The notes: generated by a model from the letters alone, not told the origin. DNA of 7,927 bases from Chromobacteriaceae bacterium (GCA_030151505.1 JASLDQ010000152.1:1-7927), one strand, 5' to 3'; counted from the first letter of the stretch, positions 1-7,419 are shown. A program made the numbers and translations.

Positions 1-529
1 TGCCCAGCGGCAGCACCAGCCGGCCCCCGGTCGCCAGCTGGGCCACCAGCTCCTCCGGAACGTAAAGAGCTGCGGCGGTGGTGATGATGGCGTCGAAAGG
101 GGCCAGCTCGGGAATACCGAGATTGCCGTCGGCGTGGCGCAGCTTGACGCTGGCGATGCCGGCTGCCCGTAGGTTCTGCTTGGCGCGCGCGAGCAGGGCG
201 GCGATCCGCTCAATCGAATGCACTTCGGGAATCAGGCGGGCGAGGATCGCGCTCTGGTAGCCGCAGCCGGTGCCGATTTCGAGCACCTTGCGGGGCTGGC
301 GGCCATTGGCGAACAGGAGTTCGGTCATGCGCGCCACGGTGCCGGGCTGCGAGATGGTCTGGCCGTGGCCCAGCGGCAACGACACGTCGTCGTAGGCGCG
401 CGATGCCAGCGCCGCGTCGACGAACAGGTGGCGCGGGGTGTCCGCCATCGCGGTCAGCACCCGTTCGTCGCGGATGCCTTTCTCGCGCAACCTTTCGATC
501 ATGCGGCGACGGGTACGGTCCGATGTCAT
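1..529 (-). CDS. pcm: Protein-L-isoaspartate O-methyltransferase (PIMT), 3' end cut by window edge
   Basis: This cytosolic repair enzyme uses S-adenosylmethionine to methylate L-isoaspartyl residues in aged proteins, which lets them revert to aspartate. The 176 visible residues carry the family signatures: GQTISQP at residues 56-62, which includes the active-site Ser/Thr region; the SAM-binding motif VLEIGTGCGYQ at 82-92; and FDAIITTAA at 145-153. E. coli Pcm has 208 residues, so roughly 30 C-terminal residues lie beyond position 1. The chosen ATG (527-529) gives MTSDRTRRRM, which aligns with the usual MTSxRTR start of relatives. An in-frame ATG at 569-571, inside the end of surE, would add 14 residues ([14 protein letters not shown]). 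Neither start has a convincing Shine-Dalgarno sequence. surE lies 26 bp upstream on the same strand, so the two are probably co-transcribed and translationally linked. Family identity is secure; the exact start is not. Confidence 0.95.
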   Translation of the reverse strand, partial: MTSDRTRRRMIERLREKGIRDERVLTAMADTPRHLFVDAALASRAYDDVSLPLGHGQTISQPGTVARMTELLFANGRQPRKVLEIGTGCGYQSAILARLIPEVHSIERIAALLARAKQNLRAAGIASVKLRHADGNLGIPELAPFDAIITTAAALYVPEELVAQLATGGRLVLPLG

Positions 530-555
530 GCCGACACCGAGCGCGGGAGGGGGGC

Positions 556-1299
556 TTAGTGGCGCAGCCATGCGGAGAGGTCGTCCAGTTGTCGGTGGGC
601 GGTCAGGTCGAGCTGCAAGGGAGTGATCGACACGCTGCCCTGCTTGATTGCATGGAAATCGGTGCCGGGGCCAGCGTCCTGCTCCGGGCCCACCGCGCCG
701 ACCCAGTAAACGGTATCGCCGCGCGGATTCTGGCTCTTGACCACCGGTTCGGCGTGGTGGCGGCGGCCCAGCCGGGTGATTTCCATGCCCTTGAGCTGGT
801 CCCACGGCAGGTCGGGCACGTTGACGTTGAGCAGGGTCGGCTGGGTGAACGGCGTGGCGCGGGAACGTTCGACCAGTTCGACCGCCACGCGCGCGGCGGT
901 GTCGAGATTCTGGCCGGGTTTGGACGTCAGCGAGATGGCGATGGACGGGATGCCGAGCAGGAAGCCCTCGGTGGCGGCGGCGACGGTGCCGGAATACACG
1001 GTGTCGTCGCCCATGTTGGCGCCGTGGTTGATGCCGGAGATCACCATGTCGGGCTGGCCGTCGAGCATGCCGGTGACGGCGAGGTGGACGCAGTCGGTCG
1101 GCGTGCCGTTGACGTAGAAGAAGCCGTTGGGGGCTTTGCGCAGCATCAGCGGGCGGTCCAGCGTCAGCGAATTGCTGGCGCCGCTGCGGTCGCGTTCGGG
1201 CGCCACGACGGTGACTTCGCCGTACGGGGCAAGGGCGCGGGCCAGCGCCTCGATGCCGGGAGCGAAATAGCCGTCGTCGTTGCTTAACAGGAATTTCAT
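556..1299 (-). CDS. surE: 5'/3'-nucleotidase SurE
   Basis: SurE is a metal-dependent phosphatase acting on 5'- and 3'-nucleoside monophosphates, and in several bacteria on short polyphosphate. It is a cytosolic survival factor in stationary phase. The 247-residue protein has normal family length. It begins [16 protein letters not shown], giving the acidic metal ligands Asp8 and Asp9. The other expected metal-site elements are Ser39 in the [10 protein letters not shown] segment and Asn91 in the [18 protein letters not shown] block (residues 88-105). The ATG at 1297-1299 is supported by a strong Shine-Dalgarno GGAGGT (complement of 1306-1311), six bases upstream. It lies between nadA and pcm on the same strand, but an intrinsic terminator (1342-1372) separates it from nadA. 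It therefore probably has its own promoter and forms a unit with pcm. Confidence 0.98.
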   Translation of the reverse strand: MKFLLSNDDGYFAPGIEALARALAPYGEVTVVAPERDRSGASNSLTLDRPLMLRKAPNGFFYVNGTPTDCVHLAVTGMLDGQPDMVISGINHGANMGDDTVYSGTVAAATEGFLLGIPSIAISLTSKPGQNLDTAARVAVELVERSRATPFTQPTLLNVNVPDLPWDQLKGMEITRLGRRHHAEPVVKSQNPRGDTVYWVGAVGPEQDAGPGTDFHAIKQGSVSITPLQLDLTAHRQLDDLSAWLRH

Positions 1300-1305
1300 G
1301 CAGCC

Positions 1306-1311
1306 ACCTCC
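1306..1311 (-). promoter_or_regulatory. Shine-Dalgarno site of surE
   Basis: The minus-strand sequence GGAGGT is a near-perfect anti-16S match six bases before the surE ATG. It fixes that start and is the strongest ribosome binding site on the minus strand of this window. Confidence 0.85.
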
Positions 1312-1325
1312 GGGAATGGTCGAAG

Positions 1326-1355
1326 ATTGTAACCGCCGGCGCCGAAAACAAAAAA
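1326..1355 (-). promoter_or_regulatory. Candidate promoter for surE-pcm, overlapping the nadA terminator tail
   Basis: On the minus strand TACAAT (complement of 1326-1331) matches the sigma-70 -10 consensus at five of six positions. It would start transcription about 20 bases before the surE ATG, leaving room for the ribosome binding site only. Any -35 element would fall in the T-rich tail of the nadA terminator (complement of about 1346-1355), where only poor matches such as TTGTTT or TTTGTT occur at short spacing. The -10 is seen directly; use as a promoter is inferred from the need for a start site after the terminator. Confidence 0.4.
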
Positions 1356-1372
1356 CCCGCCGTGGGGCGGGT
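1342..1372 (-). terminator. Rho-independent terminator of nadA
   Basis: Read on the minus strand, ACCCGCC-CCAC-GGCGGGT (complement of 1355-1372) forms a 7-bp GC-rich stem with a 4-base loop. It is followed at once by TTTTTGTTTT (complement of 1345-1354). It lies 60 bases after the nadA stop and ahead of surE, so it should end the nadA transcript. Confidence 0.88.
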
Positions 1373-1396
1373 CGGGGAAAACGGGGCGGACGCAGG

Positions 1397-1406
1397 GCCG
1401 GCCGGC
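1397..1406. repeat. 10-bp perfect GC palindrome downstream of nadA
   Basis: GCCGGCCGGC is fully self-complementary and sits between the nadA stop and its terminator. It may add structure to the nadA 3' end, or be chance in GC-rich DNA. No further function can be read from it. Confidence 0.3.
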
Positions 1407-1431
1407 TGTCCGCGTCACGGCCGGTCTGCCT

Positions 1432-2355
1432 TTATTGCTGGTAGTAGCGCTGGCTGAATTCCAGCATCCGTTCGATCGGCAGGCGGGCGGCGTCCATCTG
1501 CTCCGGCGTGAGGTAGTCGATGGCGATCCCGCCCTCGCCCTGTTGCGCGCGGCGCACCGCGTCGACGGTGTTGAGCTTCATGTAGGGACAGGAGTTGCAC
1601 TGGCAGCCGGCGTAGATCGGCGCCTGGCGCAGGTCGAGGTCGGGGCGGGCCTGGTGCATGTTGTAGAGGATGCCGTCCTCGGTGGCGACGAAGATGGTGG
1701 CTTTGCTGTCACCGGCGAAAGCCTTCACCCAGTTGAGCATGCCCGAGGTCGAACCGACGTAGTCGGCCTTCTGCAGCACCGGCAGCGGGCTTTCCGGGTG
1801 GGCGATGAGGAACTTCTGTCCTTCGATGGCGGTGAAGGCTTCGTCGAGCGCGGCCTGGTTGAACTTGTCGTGCACTTCGCACACCGCACTCCACAGCGGC
1901 ATGTCGTAGCCGTACTGGAAGTTGAGGTAGGCGCCCATGTTGCGGTCGGGCGAGAAAATCACCTTTTTGCCTTCGGCGTAGAGGTGGGCAATGATGTCGT
2001 CCACGTTGCGCGAGGTGACGATCCAGTCGCTCAGCGCCTTGTGTTCGGCCGACGAGTTGATGTACGAAACGTGCACATGGTCGGGATAACGCGCGCGCCA
2101 GGCGGCCAGTGCGGCCACGTCGGTCTGGGCCACCAGTGAACAGGTGCTGCCTGCGTCGGGCAGGATGACCGTGGCGTGCGGGTTGAGGATCTTGGCGGTC
2201 TCGGCCATGAAGCGCACGCCGGCGAACACGATCACGTCGGCTTCGGCATCGCGGGCGTACAGCGAGAGTTCCAGACTGTCGCCCACCTTGTCGGCCATTT
2301 GCTGGATTTCCGGCTGAGTATAGTAGTGGGCGAGGGTGACGACGCGTTGGCTCAT
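1432..2355 (-). CDS. nadA: Quinolinate synthase NadA
   Basis: NadA condenses iminoaspartate with dihydroxyacetone phosphate to quinolinate, the second step of de novo NAD synthesis from aspartate. It uses an oxygen-sensitive [4Fe-4S] cluster. From the ATG at 2353-2355 the protein has 307 residues and starts MSQRVVTLAHYYTQPEIQ, resembling the compact NadA of Thermotoga (about 300 residues) rather than the longer E. coli form. Three cysteine positions fit the cluster ligands: Cys72 (GSTCSLV), Cys159 (SAVCEVH) and Cys256 (CQCNSCPYM). Other signatures are FAGVRFMAETAKILNP, SPDRNMGAYL, HPESP and DYVGSTSGM. The open frame extends 14 codons upstream to an ATG at 2397 (MMPAAPAAPRSTTD), but that stretch is low-complexity and not NadA-like. 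A GGAG (complement of 2366-2369) ten bases upstream supports 2355. nadB and nadC are not adjacent. The gene diverges from the Pat-like gene and ends in its own terminator. Confidence 0.97.
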   Translation of the reverse strand: MSQRVVTLAHYYTQPEIQQMADKVGDSLELSLYARDAEADVIVFAGVRFMAETAKILNPHATVILPDAGSTCSLVAQTDVAALAAWRARYPDHVHVSYINSSAEHKALSDWIVTSRNVDDIIAHLYAEGKKVIFSPDRNMGAYLNFQYGYDMPLWSAVCEVHDKFNQAALDEAFTAIEGQKFLIAHPESPLPVLQKADYVGSTSGMLNWVKAFAGDSKATIFVATEDGILYNMHQARPDLDLRQAPIYAGCQCNSCPYMKLNTVDAVRRAQQGEGGIAIDYLTPEQMDAARLPIERMLEFSQRYYQQ

Positions 2356-2612
2356 GTCCGTGGTACTCCGAGGGGCGGCGGGCGCCGCCGGCATCATGAT
2401 GAAAATCGGTCAACCTTAGCAAAAAAACAACAATCCGGACAGCGGCAGGACGCGATCAGGCAACGGGCTTGACCGGGCGCAATCCCTTCTTAATCCTGTC
2501 CGGTAATCATTCGCTGAACGCGGGCCATCCTCGCGGGCAGCCGATCCGTCTGCCGGAATCTCGATCCCTCTTTCGGCACCCCCAAGACCATAATTCGATA
2601 GCTCAGACCACG
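2356..2612. other. Divergent intergenic region between nadA and the Pat-like gene
   Basis: These 257 bases must hold the start signals of both flanking genes. They contain an A-rich tract (2421-2434) and an 8-bp inverted repeat, CCGGACAG (2435-2442) with CTGTCCGG (2496-2503), separated by 53 bases. A TTGACC on the plus strand (2469-2474) and another on the minus strand (complement of 2408-2413) resemble -35 boxes, but neither has a good -10 at proper spacing. CATAAT (2589-2594) is a possible -10 for the plus gene without a matching -35. I see no RNA gene and no convincing coding region. The plus frame is open here from a TTG at 2469, but the peptide does not resemble the family. Confidence 0.6.
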
Positions 2613-5327
2613 ATGAAGCCACACTACCTGACCCCGCTCCTCTCCCCCCAAGCCGTTGCCGTGATCGGTGCCAGCGACAAAACCGGTTCGATCGGCCAGG
2701 TGGTGTTCACCAATCTGCTGGCCGGCGGTTTCAAGGGCAAGCTTTATCCGGTCAACCTCAATCATCGTGTCGTCGCGGGCATGCCGGCGGTCAGCTCGGT
2801 CCGGGCCATCGACGGCCCGGTCGATCTGGCCGTGGTGACGACTGCGGTCCGCACCTGGCCGGGCGTGATGAAGGATTGCGGCAAGAAGGGGGTCAAGGCC
2901 ATCCTGCTGTCGAAGGAGTTTGCCGACGCAGACCCCCTGCAGCAGGAGGTGATGAGCGAGTCGCTGTCGATCGCCCGCCATTACGGCATGCGGGTGCTCG
3001 GCCCCAACATGATGGGACTGATGCGCCCGGTCATTGGTTTCAACGCCAGCAACCACGCCGGCAAGGTCAAGGGCGGTAATCTGGCGCTGGTGTCGCATTC
3101 GTCGGCGCTGTGCTCGGCGATGCTGGACTGGGCCGAGGCCAAGAGCATCGGCTTCTCCAGCGTGATTTCGATGGGGGACAGCGCCGACCTCGATTTCGGC
3201 GAAATCCTCGACTATCTCGTGGCCGACAGCTCGACCCGCGGCATCCTGCTGCACATCCATCACATTCACGACGCCCGCCGCTTCATGAGCGCCCTGCGCG
3301 CCGCCGCCCGCACCAAGCCGGTGGTGGTGATCAAGTCCGGGCGCGAGGAGCTGCCGCTGAGCGGCTTGACCGCCTCCAGCCACCTGACGGCGAGCGAGGA
3401 CGTTTTTGACGCGGCGCTGATCCGCGCCGGCGTGCTGCGGGTCAATTCCATCGCCCAGGTGTTTACCGCCGCGCGGGTGCTGGCCGCCAATTTCCGGGTG
3501 CAGGGCAACCGGCTGGCCATTGTCACCAACGGCATCGGTCCCGGAATTCTGGCCGCCGACAGCGCGCGCGCGCAGAAGGTGGGGCTGGCGACGCTGTCGG
3601 ACAGCACCGTCAGCCTGTTCAACGAGGTGTTGCCGTCCAACTGGTCGAAGGGCAACCCGGTCGACATCATCGGCGATGCCAGCCCGGCGCGTTTCCGCAC
3701 GGTGGTGAAAACGCTGCTGGATGATCCGAATGTGGACGGCGTGCTGGTGATCTTTACTCCGCAGGTCGGGACCGATCACCTGAACACGGCCGAGCTGATG
3801 AGCACCTTGCAGAAGGACAGCACCAAGCCCTTACTGTTGTCGTGGCTGGGGGACGCCAAGGTGGCGGCCAGCCGTGAGCTGTTCACCAAAAACCAGATGG
3901 CGCATTTCCGCGCGCCGGAATTCGCGGTCGAGGTGTTCCGCGGGCTGGCGGCCTTCCACCGCAACCAGCAAATTCTGTTGCAGACCCCGGAGCCGCTGAG
4001 CCCGCAGCAGGTCAGCCCCAATGTGGCCGCCGCCCGCCGCATCCTGCGTCTGGCGTTGGAGGAGGATCGCCTGGTGCTGTCGGAGCAGGAGTCCAAGGCC
4101 GTGCTGGCCGCGTTCAACATTCCGGTCAACGAGGCTCGGCTGGCAAATAGCCCGGCAGAGGCGGCCGAACATGCGGAAGCGCTCGGCTATCCTGTTGTGC
4201 TGAAAATCGATTCGCCTGACATTTTCTACAAGTCCGACGTTGGCGGGGTGGAGCTGAACCTGAAGAGCGAGGCGGCGGTGCGGGCGATGTTCGACTCGAT
4301 CATGAGCCGCACCCGGGCGGCCCGGCCCGATGCGCGCATTCACGGCATTCTGGTGCAGCCGATGATCCGGCCGCGCTACGGCCGGGAGCTGATGGTGGGC
4401 GTCAGCCATGACGAGGCCTTCGGCCCGATCATTACGTTCGGCATGGGTGGGGTGGCGGCCGAGGTGATGGACGACACCAGCCTGGCGTTGCCGCCGCTCA
4501 ACGACTACCTCGCCACCGGCATGATCGAACAGACTCGGGTCAGCAAGATTCTGGGCGCGTTCAAGAACATGCCGCCGGTCGACATGGATGCGCTGAAAAC
4601 CGTGCTGCTGCGGGTGTCGGAAATGGTGTGCGAGCTGCCCGAGCTGTATGAAATGGACGTCAACCCGCTGATCGCCGACGAGAACGGCGTGATCGCGCTC
4701 GATGCGCGGGTCGTGGTGCGCAAGGCCAAGCGCGCGCGACGCTACTCGCACATGTCGGTGATGCCGTATCCCGGCGACAAGATTCACAGCGCCAAACTCA
4801 ATGACGGCACGGTGGTCATCATCCGGCCGATGCGGCCGGAAGATGCCGACATGCAGCAGGAGTTCGTGCGCAACCTGTCGGAGGAAAGCCGCTACAACCG
4901 CTACATGTCGAGCATCAAGCAGCTGTCCCAACCCCTGCTGGTGCGTTTTACCCAGCTCGACTACGACCGCGAGATGGCGCTGGTGATGGTGCGGTCCGTC
5001 GGCGGACGTGAAGAGCAACTGGCCGTGGCGCGTTATTTCACCGAGGTGGACAACGAAACCTGCGAATTCGCGCTGGTCGTGGCCGACAACTGGCAGGGGC
5101 GCGGCATCGGCTCGATCATGATGAACGCGTTGTTCGATGCCGCCGAAGAACAAGGGCTCAAGACCATGTTCGGCGAGGTGCTGGCCAGCAACAAGGGCAT
5201 GCTCAAGCTGATGCAGCGGCTCGGCTTCGTGCTGTCGCCGCACCCGGAAGATTCGGGCCTGACCCTGTGCACCCGTCCCTTGGGGCGGCCCGCCTCCGAG
5301 ATGGCCAACAGCACCGCTTCGGCTTGA
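2613..5327 (+). CDS. Pat/PatZ-like fusion: ADP-forming acyl-CoA synthetase module plus GNAT acetyltransferase
   Basis: This is a 904-residue cytosolic protein. Residues about 8-105 form a CoA-binding Rossmann domain (AVAVIGASD at 14-22). Residues about 125-440 are the succinyl-CoA ligase-like part (GPNMMGL from 130, GDSADLD, KSGREE). Residues about 490-710 are an ATP-grasp domain ([12 protein letters not shown], then KSDVGGVEL from 540; [16 protein letters not shown]). Residues about 735-890 are a GNAT domain with the acetyl-CoA loop QGRGIG at 828-833 and a candidate catalytic Glu818. The order and length match Pat/PatZ (YfiQ, 886 residues in E. coli), which acetylates and inactivates acetyl-CoA synthetase and other proteins. 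Unlike the enteric enzymes, it keeps a histidine, His257 in SSHLTA, where ADP-forming synthetases carry phosphohistidine; enteric Pat is described as having Asn there. It could thus be a protein acetyltransferase, an acyl-CoA synthetase, or both. The ATG at 2613 starts right at the family N-terminus ([19 protein letters not shown]). An in-frame TTG 48 codons upstream is rejected. No strong Shine-Dalgarno is visible. The gene is monocistronic, with a terminator right after it. Confidence 0.93.
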   Translation: MKPHYLTPLLSPQAVAVIGASDKTGSIGQVVFTNLLAGGFKGKLYPVNLNHRVVAGMPAVSSVRAIDGPVDLAVVTTAVRTWPGVMKDCGKKGVKAILLSKEFADADPLQQEVMSESLSIARHYGMRVLGPNMMGLMRPVIGFNASNHAGKVKGGNLALVSHSSALCSAMLDWAEAKSIGFSSVISMGDSADLDFGEILDYLVADSSTRGILLHIHHIHDARRFMSALRAAARTKPVVVIKSGREELPLSGLTASSHLTASEDVFDAALIRAGVLRVNSIAQVFTAARVLAANFRVQGNRLAIVTNGIGPGILAADSARAQKVGLATLSDSTVSLFNEVLPSNWSKGNPVDIIGDASPARFRTVVKTLLDDPNVDGVLVIFTPQVGTDHLNTAELMSTLQKDSTKPLLLSWLGDAKVAASRELFTKNQMAHFRAPEFAVEVFRGLAAFHRNQQILLQTPEPLSPQQVSPNVAAARRILRLALEEDRLVLSEQESKAVLAAFNIPVNEARLANSPAEAAEHAEALGYPVVLKIDSPDIFYKSDVGGVELNLKSEAAVRAMFDSIMSRTRAARPDARIHGILVQPMIRPRYGRELMVGVSHDEAFGPIITFGMGGVAAEVMDDTSLALPPLNDYLATGMIEQTRVSKILGAFKNMPPVDMDALKTVLLRVSEMVCELPELYEMDVNPLIADENGVIALDARVVVRKAKRARRYSHMSVMPYPGDKIHSAKLNDGTVVIIRPMRPEDADMQQEFVRNLSEESRYNRYMSSIKQLSQPLLVRFTQLDYDREMALVMVRSVGGREEQLAVARYFTEVDNETCEFALVVADNWQGRGIGSIMMNALFDAAEEQGLKTMFGEVLASNKGMLKLMQRLGFVLSPHPEDSGLTLCTRPLGRPASEMANSTASA

Positions 5328-5346
5328 TTTTGTTTCCATCCCTCCC

Positions 5347-5375
5347 ACGGTCGTCCTATCCGGACGGCCGTTTTT
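5347..5375 (+). terminator. Rho-independent terminator of the Pat-like gene
   Basis: ACGGTCGTCC (5347-5356) pairs with GGACGGCCGT (5362-5371) as a 10-bp stem including one G-U pair, with a 5-base loop, followed by TTTT. It starts 20 bases after the stop codon and isolates the gene from the ribosomal operon. Confidence 0.9.
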
Positions 5376-5377
5376 AC

Positions 5378-5407
5378 TTGCCACCTTGGCGAAAACCCCA
5401 TTAAAAT
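5378..5407 (+). promoter_or_regulatory. Sigma-70 type promoter of the rpsP operon
   Basis: TTGCCA (5378-5383, five of six to the -35 consensus), an 18-base spacer and TAAAAT (5402-5407, five of six to the -10 consensus) lie directly after the preceding terminator. The start would be near 5414, about 32 bases before rpsP. It is the best promoter-like match I found, as expected for a highly expressed ribosomal protein operon. Confidence 0.75.
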
Positions 5408-5445
5408 CACGCGTTTTACGTTCTAACCGAATTCAAGAGGCAACC

Positions 5446-5691
5446 ATGGTTGTGATTCGTCTTGCCCGCGGCGGCTCCAAGAACCGTCCGTTCTACAACA
5501 TCGTCGTGACCGATTCGCGCAACCGTCGTGACGGCCGCTTCATCGAACGCGTCGGTTTCTACAACCCGGTCGCCGTCGAAGGCACCGAGCGCGTCCGCTT
5601 CAATCTGGACCGCGTGAACTACTGGGCCGGCGTCGGCGCCCAGGTGAGCGAGGCTGTGACCCGTCTGCTGAAAGAGCAGAAGGCAGCCTGA
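5446..5691 (+). CDS. rpsP: 30S ribosomal protein S16
   Basis: S16 is a primary-binding protein of the small ribosomal subunit needed for 30S assembly. The 81-residue product starts [20 protein letters not shown] and contains the hallmark [19 protein letters not shown] block. Its length is typical of the family (about 80-90). The ATG at 5446 has AAGAGG (5435-5440) five bases upstream. The frame is open for 20 more codons upstream, but those overlap the promoter and are not S16-like. It is the first gene of rpsP-rimM-trmD-rplS. Unlike in E. coli, ffh is not immediately upstream. Confidence 0.99.
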   Translation: MVVIRLARGGSKNRPFYNIVVTDSRNRRDGRFIERVGFYNPVAVEGTERVRFNLDRVNYWAGVGAQVSEAVTRLLKEQKAA

Positions 5692-5730
5692 TTTTCGCCT
5701 TGTATTTTCTCTGGAACAGGCTGAATAAGC

Positions 5731-6237
5731 ATGCGTGACGACGAACTAGTAGCGATGGGTTACGTGTCCGGTGCCTTTGGTGTGCGTGGCTGGGTCAAGC
5801 TTCATGCCGATACCGAGCACGCCGACAGTCTGTTCGACTATCCGGTCTGGTGGCTGGGCAAGCCCGGCCAGTGGCGCGAGTACCGTTTTGAAGACGGAGC
5901 GGTCCACACCAAGGCGCTGGCCGCCAAGCTCGAAGGCATCGAAGATCGCGACGCGGCGTTTGCGCTGCGTGGCCTGACCGTTGCCATCCCGCGAACCGAA
6001 CTTCCCAAGCCCGCCGATGACGAGTATTACTGGACCGATCTGATCGGGCTGGCCGTCGTCAATCGCGGGGGCGAGGTGCTGGGAACCGTCAGCAAGCTGA
6101 TGGAAACCGGCGCCAACGACATTTTGGTGGTGCAGGACGGTCAGGTCGAGCGGCTGATCCCATTTATCGCCAATTTCATCGTCGAAGTCGATGTCGCTGC
6201 TGGCCGCATCGTGGCCGACTGGGGCCTCGACTACTGA
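5731..6237 (+). CDS. rimM: Ribosome maturation factor RimM
   Basis: RimM binds S19 in the head of the 30S subunit and assists late 16S rRNA processing and assembly. The 168-residue protein has the N-terminal RimM barrel (about 8-85; [19 protein letters not shown], then the [15 protein letters not shown] segment) and the C-terminal PRC-barrel (about 98-168; [28 protein letters not shown]). It begins 39 bases after rpsP. The ribosome binding site is weak (CAGG ten bases before the ATG). This fits the known low translation of rimM relative to the ribosomal proteins in the E. coli operon. Its TGA stop shares one base with the trmD start (TGATG). Confidence 0.98.
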   Translation: MRDDELVAMGYVSGAFGVRGWVKLHADTEHADSLFDYPVWWLGKPGQWREYRFEDGAVHTKALAAKLEGIEDRDAAFALRGLTVAIPRTELPKPADDEYYWTDLIGLAVVNRGGEVLGTVSKLMETGANDILVVQDGQVERLIPFIANFIVEVDVAAGRIVADWGLDY

Positions 6238-7013
6238 TGCAGGTCGACGTCGTCACCCTGTTCCCGCCGATGTTCGACGCGCTGACCCAGTACGGCGTAA
6301 CCCGGCGGGCGCATGAGCAAGGCATCTGGGCGTTTCACGCCTGGAACCCGCGCGATTACGCGACCGACAACTACCGTACGATCGACCACCGGCCCTACGG
6401 CGGCGGTCCCGGAATGGTGATGCTGGTCGAGCCGCTGGAGCAGGCCATCATGGCTGCCCGCCAGCATCAGCGCGATGCCGGCGTGCTTCGTTCGCGCACG
6501 GTCTACCTGTCGCCGCAAGGCGCGCCGCTGACCGATGCGAAAGTCCGGGAGTTGACGGCCGAACCTGGCCTGATCCTCTTGGCGGGACGCTACGAAGGGG
6601 TGGACGAGCGGCTGATCCAGAGCCAGATCGACGAGGAAATCTCGATCGGCGATTATGTGCTGTCGGGCGGTGAGTTGCCGGCGATGGTGCTGATCGACGC
6701 GATCGTGCGCCAGCTGCCCGGCGTGCTGAACGACGCGCAGTCGGCCGAACAGGATTCCTTCGCTACCGGTCTGCTCGATTGCCCGCACTACACCCGGCCG
6801 GAAGATTACCAAGGCATGCGCGTGCCGGACGTGTTGATGTCCGGCAACCATGCCGAGATTGCCAAGTGGCGGCTCAAGCAGTCACTCGGACGGACCGCCG
6901 CGCGTCGGCCCGACCTGATGGCAAAACGCGCGTTAAGCAAACAGGAAGCTCGGCTGCTGGCTGAGTACCAGCAGGAACAAGCGTCCGCACAACAACAGGA
7001 GCAATCCAAATGA
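6237..7013 (+). CDS. trmD: tRNA (guanine-N1)-methyltransferase TrmD
   Basis: TrmD uses S-adenosylmethionine to make m1G37 next to the anticodon of tRNAs for Leu, Pro and Arg, preventing +1 frameshifting; it is normally essential. The 258-residue protein starts [16 protein letters not shown] and has the trefoil-knot SAM site: PYGGGPGMV (53-61), [13 protein letters not shown] (114-126) and [15 protein letters not shown] (136-150). Arg158 and Asp173 match the E. coli catalytic Arg154 and Asp169. The tRNA-binding C-terminal part includes DCPHYTRPE and [19 protein letters not shown]. The tail after about residue 245 is glutamine-rich ([14 protein letters not shown]), and its codons contain the rplS ribosome binding site. 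The start overlaps the rimM stop by one base; the end overlaps the rplS start by four (ATGA). This implies coupled translation. Confidence 0.99.
   Translation: MQVDVVTLFPPMFDALTQYGVTRRAHEQGIWAFHAWNPRDYATDNYRTIDHRPYGGGPGMVMLVEPLEQAIMAARQHQRDAGVLRSRTVYLSPQGAPLTDAKVRELTAEPGLILLAGRYEGVDERLIQSQIDEEISIGDYVLSGGELPAMVLIDAIVRQLPGVLNDAQSAEQDSFATGLLDCPHYTRPEDYQGMRVPDVLMSGNHAEIAKWRLKQSLGRTAARRPDLMAKRALSKQEARLLAEYQQEQASAQQQEQSK
6997..7001 (+). promoter_or_regulatory. Shine-Dalgarno site of rplS inside trmD
   Basis: AGGAG lies eight bases before the rplS ATG, within the last codons of trmD. It should allow rplS to be translated more strongly than trmD despite the four-base overlap. Confidence 0.75.
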
Positions 7014-7384
7014 ATCTGATCCAGCAACTGGAACAAGAAGAAATCGCTCGCCTCGGCAAGACGATCCCTGAATTTGCACCGGGTGACACCGTCATCGTCC
7101 AGGTGAAGGTGAAGGAAGGCAACCGCGAGCGTCTGCAGGCCTTCGAAGGCGTGGTCATCGCCAAGAAGAACCGCGGCCTGAACAGCGCCTTCATCGTGCG
7201 CAAGATTTCGTCGGGCGAAGGCGTCGAGCGCACCTTCCAGACCTACTCCCCGTTGGTGGCCGACATCTCGGTCAAGCGCCGCGGCGACGTGCGTCGTGCC
7301 AAGCTGTACTACCTGCGCGAACGCTCGGGCAAGTCGGCTCGCATCAAGGAAAAGCTGGCCAAGAAAGTGGTCAAGGCCGCTTGA
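7010..7384 (+). CDS. rplS: 50S ribosomal protein L19
   Basis: L19 sits at the 30S-50S interface of the large subunit. The 124-residue product has family-typical length and sequence: [53 protein letters not shown], and the [25 protein letters not shown] segment. The C-terminus is basic ([10 protein letters not shown]). The ATG overlaps the trmD stop and is served by AGGAG inside trmD. It is the last gene of the operon, followed by a hairpin and a strong terminator. Confidence 0.99.
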   Translation: MNLIQQLEQEEIARLGKTIPEFAPGDTVIVQVKVKEGNRERLQAFEGVVIAKKNRGLNSAFIVRKISSGEGVERTFQTYSPLVADISVKRRGDVRRAKLYYLRERSGKSARIKEKLAKKVVKAA

Positions 7385-7390
7385 TTCGCA

Positions 7391-7409
7391 TGCAGCGCCT
7401 AGCGCTGCA
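7391..7409 (+). repeat. Perfect inverted repeat (hairpin) after rplS
   Basis: TGCAGCGC (7391-7398) and GCGCTGCA (7402-7409) pair as an 8-bp stem with a CTA loop, six bases after the rplS stop. No T-run follows, so it is not itself a terminator. It could protect or mark the 3' end of the operon RNA, or act as a DNA palindrome. The structure is clear; the role is unknown. Confidence 0.65.
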
Positions 7410-7419
7410 GCGTATCCTG

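Noticed and set aside
403..1287. 294-codon plus-strand frame across surE
   Set aside because: It is antisense to surE and pcm, whose protein motifs are unmistakable; the translated product resembles no family I know.
2356..2397. NadA start at the upstream ATG (2397)
   Set aside because: The added Ala/Pro-rich residues are not NadA-like, and a GGAG precedes the internal ATG at 2355. It cannot be excluded, but it is less likely.
2408..2413. TTGACC on the minus strand as the -35 box of nadA
   Set aside because: No acceptable -10 follows at 16-18 bases; the region is GC-rich coding or leader sequence.
2469..2612. N-terminal extension of the Pat-like gene from a TTG codon
   Set aside because: The 48 residues do not resemble the family, have no ribosome binding site, and the ATG at 2613 begins exactly where homologous proteins begin.
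2490..3779. 429-codon open frame on the minus strand
   Set aside because: Same reasoning: a shadow of the Pat-like gene with low-complexity His/Arg/Gln-rich composition and no domain signature.
3831..5384. 517-codon open frame on the minus strand opposite the Pat-like gene
   Set aside because: It lies antisense to a clear multi-domain protein in GC-rich DNA, is rich in His, Arg, Gly and Ala without any recognisable motif, and is typical of antisense shadows of high-GC genes.
5386..5445. 20-codon extension of rpsP from an upstream in-frame start
   Set aside because: It overlaps the promoter, is not S16-like, and the ATG at 5446 has a good ribosome binding site and the universal S16 N-terminus.
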